NCBI GenBank assembly: GCA_900553685.1
Contig: USEI01000008.1
Location: 10,557 to 74,556 of the forward strand
DNA length: 64,000 bases
From: an uncultured Clostridium sp.
Lineage (GTDB): Bacteria > Bacillota > Clostridia > TANB77 > CAG-508
Reading direction: 5' to 3'
The translations under genes were made by a program, and so were the position numbers. Shown one piece after another: positions 17,206-25,589 of this stretch (the stretch's first letter is position 1; the number at the start of each line of letters is the position of its first letter). The notes beneath the pieces are model-generated. The model worked only from the letters and a program-made list of their open reading frames with translations, did no database searches and was not told where the DNA came from.

Positions 17206-18393
17206 TTATTCTACTTTTCCGTAAACTCCTCCACCGCCTTCTACAATATGCATTTTTCCATCTCTTGCCAAAATTATATTTTTAGCAATTTTTTCTCCAA
17301 CTACTGATTCGATATCATCATTAGTCAACTTATGTAATATGGTCATCTCAGTTCCAAAATGATTTAATAATTTTTCTATTGTTTTTCCACCCACTCCTGG
17401 TATAAATGTAAGTGGTATTTGATAAATATATTCTGGTCTATTTTCTGGACTTTTACTTTGTTTTTTATCTTTTATTAACTCAATTCTATCATATACTCCC
17501 ATAGTTATATTTTTACTATCGCAAGTATCGCATTTAATAACAGGAGCATCACCTGGAATTCTTTTATCACATACCTCACAATAAGTTCTATGATATTTTC
17601 CAAGTTTTGGATCAAGTCCATAATTGGCTAAAATTTTTCTTCCGTTTTCATTTTTTAGTGCCATTAAAAACTCTTTAAAACTTATTCCTCCTAATTGAAT
17701 TTTATTATATTCTCTTGCAATTCTAGGTAATGAATGAGCATCTGAGTTTGTTAAAAAAGTTTTATTTTCAAGTTCACTGATCTGATCTGCTAAAAATGTA
17801 TCTGCACTTAAGCCAAGTTCAATGGCTGGTATATCATCAAATTTCTCTTTAAAAATTTTCTTTAGTGAATCGGTACAATTTCCATAAAAACTTTTATGTG
17901 GTGTAAAACAATGTGCAGGAATTAAAATTCCATTATATTTTTTTACTATATCAATTAACTCATAAGCTGATATATCCGCTCTTTGAGAACTTAAAGTTAT
18001 ATTTTTAATATGATTGCTCATTTCTTTTGAAAATTTTTTTATATCTTCAAGTGTTGGAAAATAGCATAAATTATGAGCACTACCTGTATGACCTTCGTCA
18101 TTTATTTCTGCTGTTTCAATTTCACTTCCTAAAATTATACAAACTTTATCTTTATATATTATTCCTCCGTCTGAAATTTCATAAGCCTCTCCAGTTTTCA
18201 AAAAATTTTCTATATCTTCTATTACATAAGGTGAAGCGCAATCAATTATTCCAACTAAATTTATTCCTTTTCTTTCTACACACTCTTTTGCAATATTTGC
18301 AAAATTTAAGCTTTTTGCTGCTGTTATTTTTATTGGTTTATTATTTTCACTTCTTCCAATATGAACATGTAAATCTGCATATATCTCGTACAT
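17206..18393 (-). CDS. Endonuclease Q family protein (PHP domain)
   Basis: Resembles EndoQ, the DNA-repair nuclease that cuts 5' of deaminated bases such as uracil and hypoxanthine. The N-terminal PHP metallo-domain has DLHVHIGRS at about 7-15, PAHCFTPH and LTNSDAHSLPRI. A zinc ribbon follows (CEVCDKRI...CDTC, residues about 274-295), then a helix-hairpin-helix region containing FIPGVGGKTIEKLLNHFG. This domain order is the hallmark of the family, as is the 395-residue length. The ATG follows AAGGAG. It is the first of the cluster leading to spoIIM and xerD. Confidence 0.88.
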   Translation of the reverse strand: MYEIYADLHVHIGRSENNKPIKITAAKSLNFANIAKECVERKGINLVGIIDCASPYVIEDIENFLKTGEAYEISDGGIIYKDKVCIILGSEIETAEINDEGHTGSAHNLCYFPTLEDIKKFSKEMSNHIKNITLSSQRADISAYELIDIVKKYNGILIPAHCFTPHKSFYGNCTDSLKKIFKEKFDDIPAIELGLSADTFLADQISELENKTFLTNSDAHSLPRIAREYNKIQLGGISFKEFLMALKNENGRKILANYGLDPKLGKYHRTYCEVCDKRIPGDAPVIKCDTCDSKNITMGVYDRIELIKDKKQSKSPENRPEYIYQIPLTFIPGVGGKTIEKLLNHFGTEMTILHKLTNDDIESVVGEKIAKNIILARDGKMHIVEGGGGVYGKVE

Positions 18394-18548
18394 TTTTTCT
18401 CCTTTATTAAATAAATTATATTAAATTCTACTGTGAATTATATGTCAAAAAATCTCATTTTTCAACAAGATTTTATTAAAATTAACATAGAAAATTTTTT
18501 AAATATAACTCATTTTTAAGATTCTAACTTTATTTTAATTGTACTTTT

Positions 18549-19391
18549 CTATAATACTCTTTCTTCCATTTCTGCAATTTTTTTCAAGTCTTTATATAAC
18601 TCATCATACATATCAGGAGTTATAGATTGTTTTCCGTCACATAATGCATGTTCTGGATCATTGTGCACTTCAATTATCAATCCATCTGCACCTACTGAAA
18701 CAGCTGCCTTAGATAAAGGTTCAACCATCCATCTTATTCCAGCTGCATGACTTGGGTCTACTATCACTGGAAGATGACTTAATTTTTTAATCATTGGAAT
18801 TGCAGAAATATCTAAAGTATTTCTCATACTAGTTTCATATGTTCTTATCCCTCTTTCACATAATATAACTTGCTCATTTCCTTCGGACATTATATATTCA
18901 GCAGACATAAGCCACTCTTCTATTGTTGCAGAAAGTCCTCTTTTTAAAAGTACTGGTTTGTTTAACTTTCCAAGTTTTTTTAATAAATCAAAATTTTGCA
19001 TATTTCTTGCTCCAACTTGAATAATATCAACATCTCTATCAAATATTTCTATATCATCTGTAGACATAATTTCAGTTACAATTTTTAAACCTGTTGCTTC
19101 TCTTGCTTTTTTTAATAACTCTAATCCATCATATTTAAGTCCTTGAAAAGCATAAGGAGATGTTCTTGGCTTAAAAGCTCCACCTCTTAAAACTGTTGCT
19201 CCACTTTTCTTTACTTTTTTTGCAATTTCTATTACTTGTTCTTCACTTTCAACAGAGCAAGGTCCTGCTATCATCATTAATTTCTTTCCGCCTACTATTT
19301 CTTCACCATTTATTTTAATAACTGTATTTTCCGGATGATTTATCCTGCTCGCCTTTTTGTATGGAACATTTTCTTTAACTTTTGTTATCAT
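18549..19391 (-). CDS. aroF: 3-deoxy-7-phosphoheptulonate synthase (DAHP synthase), type I-beta
   Basis: First enzyme of the shikimate pathway: joins phosphoenolpyruvate and erythrose 4-phosphate. The motifs GPCSVES, LRGGAFKPRTSPYAFQG, LKRGLSATIEEW and VDPSHAAG are all present. The start at 19391 has AAGGAGG in front and begins MITKVKENVPYKK; the longer frame to 19427 would run through the terminator hairpin. The 280 residues fit the short class without an N-terminal ferredoxin-like regulatory domain, so allosteric control may be weak. Control is instead likely at transcription: a promoter, a Phe/Tyr-rich leader peptide and an attenuator precede the gene. No other aromatic biosynthesis gene is in the window. 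Confidence 0.95.
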   Translation of the reverse strand: MITKVKENVPYKKASRINHPENTVIKINGEEIVGGKKLMMIAGPCSVESEEQVIEIAKKVKKSGATVLRGGAFKPRTSPYAFQGLKYDGLELLKKAREATGLKIVTEIMSTDDIEIFDRDVDIIQVGARNMQNFDLLKKLGKLNKPVLLKRGLSATIEEWLMSAEYIMSEGNEQVILCERGIRTYETSMRNTLDISAIPMIKKLSHLPVIVDPSHAAGIRWMVEPLSKAAVSVGADGLIIEVHNDPEHALCDGKQSITPDMYDELYKDLKKIAEMEERVL

Positions 19392-19414
19392 AAAATTCCT
19401 CCTTAAATCAAAAA

Positions 19415-19437
19415 AGAGTCTCATCAAATGAGACTCT
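19415..19437 (-). terminator. Attenuator (intrinsic terminator) in the DAHP synthase leader
   Basis: On the minus strand: stem AGAGTCTCA, loop TTTGA, stem TGAGACTCT, then TTTTTTG, ending just before the AAGGAGG of the DAHP synthase gene. The segment CTCATTTGA (19432-19424: part of the 5' arm plus the loop) is perfectly complementary over nine bases to TCAAATGAG at 19545-19537, inside the leader ORF. That pairing would break the terminator and act as antiterminator. Confidence 0.85.
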
Positions 19438-19508
19438 AAATTTATTATTTTAAATAATAAATATTAAAATAATATTAATTTTATATCCATGGCTATTTTA
19501 ATAAAATT

Positions 19509-19652
19509 TTAATATTCTAAAATTATATTTTTATTACTCATTTGAACGATTAATTTATATTTTAGATAAGCAAAAAATCCTGCGCTAAAATAAAAGCTCA
19601 AGAAACCAAAATAGTTATTAAAATAAAATTTATTAACTATATTTGCTATCAT
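19509..19652 (-). CDS. Phe/Tyr-rich attenuation leader peptide
   Basis: A 47-residue ORF missed by ordinary length cutoffs. AAAGGAG lies upstream; the start is the ATG at 19652 or the adjacent in-frame TTG at 19655. Residues 9-29 include FYFNNYFGFLSFYF then a second run GFFAY: eight Phe and four Tyr among 21 residues. Two more Tyr follow, at positions 32 and 47. This is the layout of leader peptides such as PheL that sense charged tRNA by ribosome stalling. The antiterminator-forming sequence lies at codons 35-39, a few codons beyond the last Phe/Tyr cluster. A stalled ribosome would leave it free, whereas a ribosome reaching the stop codon would mask it. Confidence 0.8.
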   Translation of the reverse strand: MIANIVNKFYFNNYFGFLSFYFSAGFFAYLKYKLIVQMSNKNIILEY

Positions 19653-19689
19653 CAATATAAAATTCTCCTTTCATTAAGTAATTTTTAAT

Positions 19690-19718
19690 ATATTACCATT
19701 TATTTACTATGTTGTCAA
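19690..19718 (-). promoter_or_regulatory. Consensus promoter of the DAHP synthase leader transcript
   Basis: TTGACA (19718-19713), 17-base spacer, TAATAT (19695-19690) on the minus strand. The predicted start near 19683 gives a leader of roughly 290 bases holding the leader peptide and attenuator. Confidence 0.85.
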
Positions 19719-19880
19719 ATATTTTTTATTAACAATATAAATTTTATTACTAAAATTTCATATTTTGTTTTCTCTATTTAGCAAAAACTAATATATATTT
19801 TTTCACTTAAAATATAATTCTTGAAAATTTAATACTTTAAAAAATATTCCTTAATACTATTACTAAAAGACTATTTAAAA

Positions 19881-20888
19881 TTAATCTATTTGAATTCTAT
19901 CTTTTTTGGTTTCCTCAAATTGCATTCTTAGTTTTTCAAATTTTTTTTCATATTCAGTTTTGTTTATTTTTTCTGCAATTTTCATTGCCTCATTATATTT
20001 TAAATCGAATAATTCTATTAGTTTTGCTTTTAAATATTCTCTATTTATTGTGTTTTCAGCTTTTATCATGTCTAAAAATCTAATTATTGTTTCAAAATAT
20101 TTTCTATAACAATCTAATACTAAATCTTCTAAATTAATTTCTTTTGCTAAATTCATGCAGTACTCAATTCCATCTAGCATTAATAATCTTTCTTCACTAA
20201 ATGGTCGATTTACAGTACTTGTTTTTCTTTGTACATAAACATATTGTACTTTATGCAATTTTAAATTTTTCTTAGTATTATAATATAATTTATACATAGT
20301 TCCCCATTCTTCGTAAATTCTTACTTCTGAAAAACGTATATTTTTAAAAACTTCTTTTTTATATATTTTATTTACTTTTACTATTGTTTCTAAATAATCT
20401 GCAAAGTCTTCCCCAAATAATTTTCTTAATCCACCAACTCCGTCATAAACTTCTACGGTTTCATTTTCATCTACCTCAAATTCTTCTATGTAAACTTTTT
20501 CAATATCTTCTTCTTCCTTAACTTTTATCATTGAACATTCTGTTATATCTGTACCATATTTTTCTGTAAGTATATATAGATTTTTATAGAAATTTTTATT
20601 TATGTAATCATCTGGATCTGAAAAACCAATATAATCTCCTCTAGCTATATCAAGACCTAAATTTATAGCACTAGCTTGACCACCATTGTTTTTATGTATA
20701 ACTTTAATTCTATTATCTATATTAGCATATTCATCACAAATTTTTCCACTTTGATCAGTAGATCCATCATCTACTAATATTATTTCTAAATTTTTATAAG
20801 TTTGGTTTATTATAGAATTTATAGATCTTCTTAAATATTTTTCTATATTATAAACTGGTACTATTACACTAATTAACTTATCTTCCAT
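19881..20888 (-). CDS. Family 2 glycosyltransferase
   Basis: GT-A fold glycosyltransferase that would transfer a sugar from a nucleotide sugar, probably to a surface polysaccharide or teichoic-acid-like polymer. ISVIVPVYNIEKYLRRSINSI at the N-terminus, VDDGSTD at about 40-46 and the DXD-like FSDPDDY at about 92-98 are intact. Residues after about 200 are helical and carry no membrane segment, so it is cytoplasmic or peripheral. 335 residues. The start ATG at 20888 follows GGAAG. It is monocistronic; acceptor and sugar cannot be told. Confidence 0.9.
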   Translation of the reverse strand: MEDKLISVIVPVYNIEKYLRRSINSIINQTYKNLEIILVDDGSTDQSGKICDEYANIDNRIKVIHKNNGGQASAINLGLDIARGDYIGFSDPDDYINKNFYKNLYILTEKYGTDITECSMIKVKEEEDIEKVYIEEFEVDENETVEVYDGVGGLRKLFGEDFADYLETIVKVNKIYKKEVFKNIRFSEVRIYEEWGTMYKLYYNTKKNLKLHKVQYVYVQRKTSTVNRPFSEERLLMLDGIEYCMNLAKEINLEDLVLDCYRKYFETIIRFLDMIKAENTINREYLKAKLIELFDLKYNEAMKIAEKINKTEYEKKFEKLRMQFEETKKDRIQID

Positions 20889-21208
20889 ACTAAATCTTCC
20901 ATTTCTTATATCATAATATACTATTTATAATATTTTACAACAAATATTCTTAAATTTCTACATTTTTTGTTAAGTTATGCAATTTTCTATTTTTAGATAT
21001 TAATATAATTAATTACAACATAATTAGCATACAGTTTAATCGTATTATTTTTGTTTTTATAGTTTTCAATATTTTTATAAATTAATGTTTTTAGAATTTT
21101 CACACTGTTTAATTTATAATATAAAAGTAAACTGGGGAGCAGTTGCTCCCCAAAAAACAGTTTTAATAGTTGATTAAAGAAAAATAATTTCACATTTTAT
21201 ATGATTTA
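20889..21208. other. Intergenic region before the glycosyltransferase gene
   Basis: About 320 bases. It holds a promoter for the glycosyltransferase (TTGTTG at 20943-20938, 17 bases, TATATT at 20920-20915) and the terminator at 21133-21152. A 66-codon open frame at 20993-21193 runs through that terminator and is not considered a gene. Confidence 0.55.
21133..21152 (-). terminator. Terminator hairpin after the 98-residue protein gene
   Basis: GC-rich stem TGGGGAGC / GCTCCCCA with AGTT loop. On the minus strand it is preceded by TGTTTTTT and followed by GTTTACTTTTAT. Strong stem, modest U-tract. Confidence 0.7.
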
Positions 21209-21505
21209 TTAATTGTTCACATAAATAATTGCTACTTTATCTCTTTCTTTAATCACAGGTTTTGAAATTCCGTGAGCAGTGTCTAAAACCACTCTATTAG
21301 CATTCATTTTCGCAAGTGAATGAATTAGTGATGGATAATCAACTAAGGTTTCAGCTATCATCGTTGCTATATGCTGCTCCCTTATTTCAATTTTGTCCAA
21401 AACATTCCATTCTTTCTGTGTAATGTTTTCTGCCATAAGACATGTCTGCTCTGCTTTTCCATCAGCGTTAAGTAACGCCATTAATGATTGTTTTACCGTT
21501 CTCAT
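21209..21505 (-). CDS. Small protein of unknown function, GC-richer than surroundings
   Basis: A 98-residue soluble protein of mixed alpha/beta appearance: an N-terminal helix (VKQSLMALLNADGKAEQTCL), a central segment IREQHIATMIAETLVDYPSLI, and a C-terminal part ending in ISKPVIKERDKVAIIYVNN. Not recognised. The ATG at 21505 follows AGGAGG nine bases upstream. Codons such as GCC, GCG and ACG make it stand out from the AT-rich background. It has a near-perfect promoter and its own hairpin, so it is a free-standing unit; acquisition by transfer is inference. Confidence 0.65.
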   Translation of the reverse strand: MRTVKQSLMALLNADGKAEQTCLMAENITQKEWNVLDKIEIREQHIATMIAETLVDYPSLIHSLAKMNANRVVLDTAHGISKPVIKERDKVAIIYVNN

Positions 21506-21553
21506 ACGGCATTTCCTCCTAATATGTGATCAGTCACGTTGTTTCCAAATATT

Positions 21554-21582
21554 ATTATAACATTTATTGTTATTTGAGTCAA
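21554..21582 (-). promoter_or_regulatory. Consensus promoter of the 98-residue protein gene
   Basis: TTGACT (21582-21577), 17-base spacer, TATAAT (21559-21554). A short inverted repeat GTGA-N4-TCAC lies between the -10 box and the ribosome-binding site and could bind a regulator. Confidence 0.8.
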
Positions 21583-21696
21583 CAGTTATGTCAGCCTATG
21601 TTCAAAATTGGCAACATCAAGTTAATTAATATAATATTATAAAATATTATATTATATATAAATATATGTAATTTTATAAAATTTTACAAAAAATAA

Positions 21697-21715
21697 GAGA
21701 GTGCTAAGCACTCTC
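21697..21715 (-). terminator. Terminator of RNase P RNA
   Basis: Stem GAGAGTGC / GCACTCTC with a 3-base loop, followed on the minus strand by TTATTTTTTG. It lies directly after the RNA 3' end. Confidence 0.85.
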
Positions 21716-21720
21716 CTCTT

Positions 21721-22062
21721 AGAGTAAATCTATAAGCCGGGTTCTGTCGTGGATAGTCATTTATCTAGAATATATATTGCTATATATTTCAAGCCACACA
21801 AATTGAGAAAATGACGAGCAGTCTTAACTTTCTCTTCAAGGTGTTGCTCCAGATAGGGTTTACACAGCCAATATATCACTATACTGCTGGTGAGCTTTTA
21901 CCTCACCTTTTCACCTGAACTATAAAAATAGTTGTTATTTTCTGTTGCACTTTCCCTAAGGTTGCCCTCGCTTGACGTTATCAAGTATCATTGCTCTATG
22001 GAGCCCGGACTTTCCTCTCGTAAAACCTTTCGATTTTTACCAGCGACTATCCAATTTACTCT
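21721..22062 (-). ncRNA. rnpB: RNase P RNA
   Basis: Catalytic RNA that matures tRNA 5' ends. On the minus strand the universal 5' core GAGGAAAGTCCGGGCTCC and the 3' core ACAGAACCCGGCTTA are both present. The terminal helix P1 forms between AGAGTAAAT at the 5' end and ATTTACTCT at the 3' end, which sets the boundaries. The internal stem GGTGAG...CTCACC and the segment GAGGGCAACC also fit. About 340 bases. A consensus promoter sits seven bases ahead and a terminator directly after. Confidence 0.96.
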
Positions 22063-22069
22063 ATTTTTT

Positions 22070-22098
22070 ATTTTAACTTCTTTCTTATTTTAAGTCAA
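22070..22098 (-). promoter_or_regulatory. rnpB promoter
   Basis: TTGACT (22098-22093), 17-base spacer, TAAAAT (22075-22070). The predicted start falls at the 5' end of helix P1. Confidence 0.85.
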
Positions 22099-22131
22099 GT
22101 TTTTTATGTAAATTATATTTATGTTGAAATA

Positions 22132-22674
22132 TTATTTTTTATCTATCCATTCATAATATTTTTTTAAATATTCCCAGCATCCTTCTTTATCTGTTATTCC
22201 ATCATAATTATCATTAATTCTTCTTATAACTTCATCTTTTTCAAACCATTTTACTTCAGAAACCTCTTCTTCTTGCAAAATTAATTTTGATATATCTATA
22301 TCCTTATTTACAATATAATACTCATTAAAATGTTTATTTATTATTTCCCCTTTTATATTTTGTGAAGTCGAAGCTCCTAAAAACAATATATCATCTTTAG
22401 TTATATTCGAACCTAATTCTTCTTTAATTTCTCTTATTATGGCTTCAAATCCAAATTCTCCTGCTAGCACATGTCCGCCAGCAGAAATATCCCATAAATT
22501 AGGCCACATTTTTTTACTTGCACTTCTTTTTTGTAATAAAACCTCATTTTTGGAATTAATTATAAATAAAGCTACCGCTTTATGCCACAATCCTAATTTA
22601 TGGCATTTGGATCTAGTTTCTACTTTTCCAGAAAATTCACCATTTTCTAGTAAAATATCAAATTTTTCTTCCAT
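22132..22674 (-). CDS. NUDIX hydrolase, YfcD/isopentenyl-diphosphate-isomerase-like
   Basis: A 180-residue NUDIX protein. The NUDIX box reads GHVLAGEFGFEAIIREIKEE, with the REIKEELG core, at about residues 67-90. The upstream region with KCHKLGLWHKAVALFIINSK and LLQKRSASKKMWPNLWDIS is typical of the subgroup that includes type 1 IPP isomerase-like and YfcD proteins. Such proteins hydrolyse nucleotide diphosphate derivatives or phosphorylated metabolites; the substrate cannot be told. The ATG at 22674 has only a weak ribosome-binding site. Confidence 0.85.
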   Translation of the reverse strand: MEEKFDILLENGEFSGKVETRSKCHKLGLWHKAVALFIINSKNEVLLQKRSASKKMWPNLWDISAGGHVLAGEFGFEAIIREIKEELGSNITKDDILFLGASTSQNIKGEIINKHFNEYYIVNKDIDISKLILQEEEVSEVKWFEKDEVIRRINDNYDGITDKEGCWEYLKKYYEWIDKK

Positions 22675-22719
22675 ATTTCTTATATGATATATTCTCCTTT
22701 CATTATATTAATATAAAAA

Positions 22720-24294
22720 TTAATTTGATTCTAATATCTTTATTGCACATTTTATTCCATCCATTGCAGCTGTTGTTATTCCTCCAGCATATCCTGCTCC
22801 TTCACCACAAGGATATATTCCCTTAATATTTGACTGTAAAGTTTCATCTCTTACAATTCTTACTGGTGATGAAGTTCTTGTTTCAACTCCTGTTAGAATA
22901 CTATCTTCATCTGCAAAACCTTTTATCTTTTTATCAAAATCAAGTATTCCTTCTTTTAAAGTTTCTGTTACATATTGTGGTAAAATTTCTTGCAAATTAG
23001 CAAATGTGACTCCTGGTTTATAAGTTGGCTTTACTTTTCCTAATTTTTCTGTTTTTCTATTTTCTAAAAAGTCACCAAACTTTTGAATTGGTGCATAAAA
23101 ATTGCTTCCTCCTAAGATAAATGCCTTCTTTTCTAATTCTTTTTGAAAATATATTCCCTCAAGTGGTGAATTACCTTCAAAATCTTCTGGTGTTATATTT
23201 ACAAGTACAGCACTATTCGCATTTTCGCCATCTCTTGCAAATGTACTCATTCCATTTGTAACAATTTCATTTTCTCCGCTTGAAGATGCCATAACTACTC
23301 CACCTGGACACATACAAAAAGTATAACATGAACGTTTTTCTCCATGATATGCTAATTTATATTCTGCAGGTGGCAATCTTAATTTTGTATTTTCTCCATA
23401 TTGAGATTTATTAATCATTTCTTGTTTATGTTCTATTCTAACTCCAACAGAGAAATTCTTTTTTTCTATGTTTAATCCTTTTTCATAAATTTTTTCAAAA
23501 GTATCTCTTGCACTATGTCCTATTGCTAAAACCAATGTATCTGTTTCTATTTTTCTATACTCTTCTTTTTTAGTACAATTTTTTTTAGATAAAATTGAAA
23601 CTAATTTTTTATTTTCTATTTCAAAATCTATAAATTTTTCTTCAAAAAAGAATTCTCCTCCCATTTTAATTATGTAGTTTCTCATATTTGAAATTATATT
23701 TATTAAATTATCTGTCCCAATATGTGGTTTGTTAATATACATTATTTGTTTTGGAGCTCCAAAATTTACAAACTCTTTTAAAACTACTCTCCCAATAGGA
23801 TTATTCACACCCGTAGTAAGTTTTCCATCTGAAAAAGTTCCTGCTCCACCTTCTCCAAATTGCACATTTGAATTTAAGTTTAAAATTCCTGTTTTCATAA
23901 AATTATCTACATCTTTTTTTCTCTCTTCTACCTTTTTACCTTGTTCTATAATAATTGGTTTTATTCCATTTTGCACCAATATTAAAGCACAAAAAAGTCC
24001 TGCAGGACCTGCTCCTACAATAACAGGTCTGCTAGAACTACTTCTTTTACAATTTATATTTAATTTAAAATCTTCTTCATCTACAAGTTTTATATTTCTA
24101 TTTTTTCCATTATATTCTATATCAATTGTATAATTATAAAATATGTTATTTTTATTTCTTGCATCAATAGATTTTTTAAAAATATTATATTTAATAACTT
24201 TATTAAAATCTAATTTATATTTTAAACAAGCTTTTTCTAAAATTTCTTTTTCTGTTAAATCTTCATAAATTTTTATATTTTCTAATCTTAGCAT
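22720..24294 (-). CDS. FAD-dependent dehydrogenase (COG2509 family)
   Basis: A 524-residue flavoprotein. After an N-terminal domain of about 90 residues comes a dinucleotide-binding motif VIVGAGPAGLFCALIL at about 92-107, then FGEGGAGTFSDGKLTTG, the conserved CPGGVVMASSS with nearby Cys residues, and the C-terminal FAD motif GIYPCGEGAGYAGGI. This combination is characteristic of the uncharacterised COG2509 group, common in Firmicutes. The physiological substrate is not known. The ATG at 24294 follows AGAGGA. Confidence 0.88.
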   Translation of the reverse strand: MLRLENIKIYEDLTEKEILEKACLKYKLDFNKVIKYNIFKKSIDARNKNNIFYNYTIDIEYNGKNRNIKLVDEEDFKLNINCKRSSSSRPVIVGAGPAGLFCALILVQNGIKPIIIEQGKKVEERKKDVDNFMKTGILNLNSNVQFGEGGAGTFSDGKLTTGVNNPIGRVVLKEFVNFGAPKQIMYINKPHIGTDNLINIISNMRNYIIKMGGEFFFEEKFIDFEIENKKLVSILSKKNCTKKEEYRKIETDTLVLAIGHSARDTFEKIYEKGLNIEKKNFSVGVRIEHKQEMINKSQYGENTKLRLPPAEYKLAYHGEKRSCYTFCMCPGGVVMASSSGENEIVTNGMSTFARDGENANSAVLVNITPEDFEGNSPLEGIYFQKELEKKAFILGGSNFYAPIQKFGDFLENRKTEKLGKVKPTYKPGVTFANLQEILPQYVTETLKEGILDFDKKIKGFADEDSILTGVETRTSSPVRIVRDETLQSNIKGIYPCGEGAGYAGGITTAAMDGIKCAIKILESN

Positions 24295-24353
24295 TATTTT
24301 CCTCTTTTATCATTTTGACTAATTTTGTTAGTAAATCCAAAAATATTTATTCT

Positions 24354-25046
24354 TTATTCTTCAGCACATTTATTAAAATAAGGATTGTTTTCTGTAGTTT
24401 CATTAGGTATTATTTTTACAATACTTTCTATTAAATGTCTTGGCATAGACTCTTCAGATATGTTTTCTGGCATTATTTTCATAGAATTTTTCTTAAAATT
24501 ATTTGATAAAATTTGAAATGGCTTATAAAACTTGCTATATTCTTCTTTGCCAAGTGCAGCACAGCAAAATAACATATCATCTTCATTTATTGCCTGTTCT
24601 TCAAAAATACTTCTTTCTAATGTAGTATCAAAATAAAAAAATTCTTTTCCTACTTTTACTAAATTAGATATATGCAGAGAGCCTGATCTAGATTTTGATA
24701 GAATAATATAAGATTCAAATCCTTTCATATATAATAAATGTTTAAATAGTATTGAATTTGTTACACTAAGTCCAGGATTATCAATCAGTCCTATATATAA
24801 ATTATGCAAATATTCTTCTTCCTTTGTATTTGAGATATTACTTTGTTCATATTTGGATTCTGGATGAATATTTTGAACAACATATTTATATATTTTTAAA
24901 ATTATTTCCAATTGTTCTATTATATTTGAATTTTTTTTACTAAGATTTAAGAATCTTAATATTTGCATAGATTTATTTTCTATTATTTTCTTTTTTTCTA
25001 TACTTGTTTTATTCTTTTTCACTGCTATTAATCTCTTTCTGAACAA
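24354..25046 (-). CDS. Transglutaminase-like fold protein apparently lacking the catalytic Cys
   Basis: Up to 230 residues; the start is uncertain (TTG at 25046 or GTG at 25022), as neither has a strong ribosome-binding site. Residues about 90-150 follow the transglutaminase-like pattern: GLSVTNSILFKHLLYMKGF where the family normally has a Cys after Gly, then LHISNLVKVGKEFFYFDTTL with candidate His and Asp. The Cys position is Ser, so if this reading is right the protein is catalytically inactive or altered. Function unknown. It starts about nine bases after the superoxide reductase stop and is likely cotranscribed. Confidence 0.55.
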   Translation of the reverse strand: MFRKRLIAVKKNKTSIEKKKIIENKSMQILRFLNLSKKNSNIIEQLEIILKIYKYVVQNIHPESKYEQSNISNTKEEEYLHNLYIGLIDNPGLSVTNSILFKHLLYMKGFESYIILSKSRSGSLHISNLVKVGKEFFYFDTTLERSIFEEQAINEDDMLFCCAALGKEEYSKFYKPFQILSNNFKKNSMKIMPENISEESMPRHLIESIVKIIPNETTENNPYFNKCAEE

Positions 25047-25055
25047 TAAAAAATT

Positions 25056-25430
25056 CTATTCAACATCCTTTTTCCATAATTCATGTTTATTACAATATGC
25101 ATATATTGTAGAACCAGGAATATATTCGAAATAAGTTTTTGCTTCTTCTCCTGGTTTAAAATATTTTGTACATTCTTTTTCATCACTTACCATACTGATC
25201 CATTCAATATAATGTTCTTCTTCCATTACATGATTTACTGTTACATAAATTTTTCCATCTTTTATTTCATAAACTGGAACATGTTTTTCAACAGCCGCAT
25301 CTACTGAATTTGGTGCTATAACTTCCATTGGCTCATTACAACAAACTATTCCACATCCATTACAATTACAATCTTTTAGTACTTTTATTGTTGCTCCACA
25401 AGATTTACATTTTTTTAATAATAATTCCAT
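25056..25430 (-). CDS. Desulfoferrodoxin / superoxide reductase
   Basis: Reduces superoxide to hydrogen peroxide at a mononuclear iron centre, a defence used by anaerobes. The active-site ligands are all present: His50 in EKHVPV, His67 and His73 in VNHVMEEEHYIEWI, Cys113 and His116 in YCNKHELW. The N-terminal desulforedoxin-type centre has Cys8, Cys11, Cys30 and Cys31, plus three further Cys at 21, 23 and 26. 124 residues, normal length, cytoplasmic. The ATG follows AAGGAGG. Followed closely by the transglutaminase-like gene. Confidence 0.94.
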   Translation of the reverse strand: MELLLKKCKSCGATIKVLKDCNCNGCGIVCCNEPMEVIAPNSVDAAVEKHVPVYEIKDGKIYVTVNHVMEEEHYIEWISMVSDEKECTKYFKPGEEAKTYFEYIPGSTIYAYCNKHELWKKDVE

Positions 25431-25589
25431 AAAAAAATCCTCCTTTATTTTTTATTCTTATTTATACTATCACAACCTAAAATAAAAAACAATCAAATTA
25501 TTCTAAAATAAATTTATTTTATGTAATAGGAAAATCTTTTGATTTTTTATTATATAAAAACTATACAAAATTATATACATTTTTTTATG

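Noticed and set aside
20993..21193. 66-codon minus-strand ORF before the glycosyltransferase
   Set aside because: It runs through the GC-rich terminator at 21133-21152, has no ribosome-binding site and reads as low-complexity A/T sequence.
21717..22065. RNase P RNA region considered as a riboswitch or tmRNA
   Set aside because: Both universal RNase P cores and the P1 helix are present, which settles its identity.
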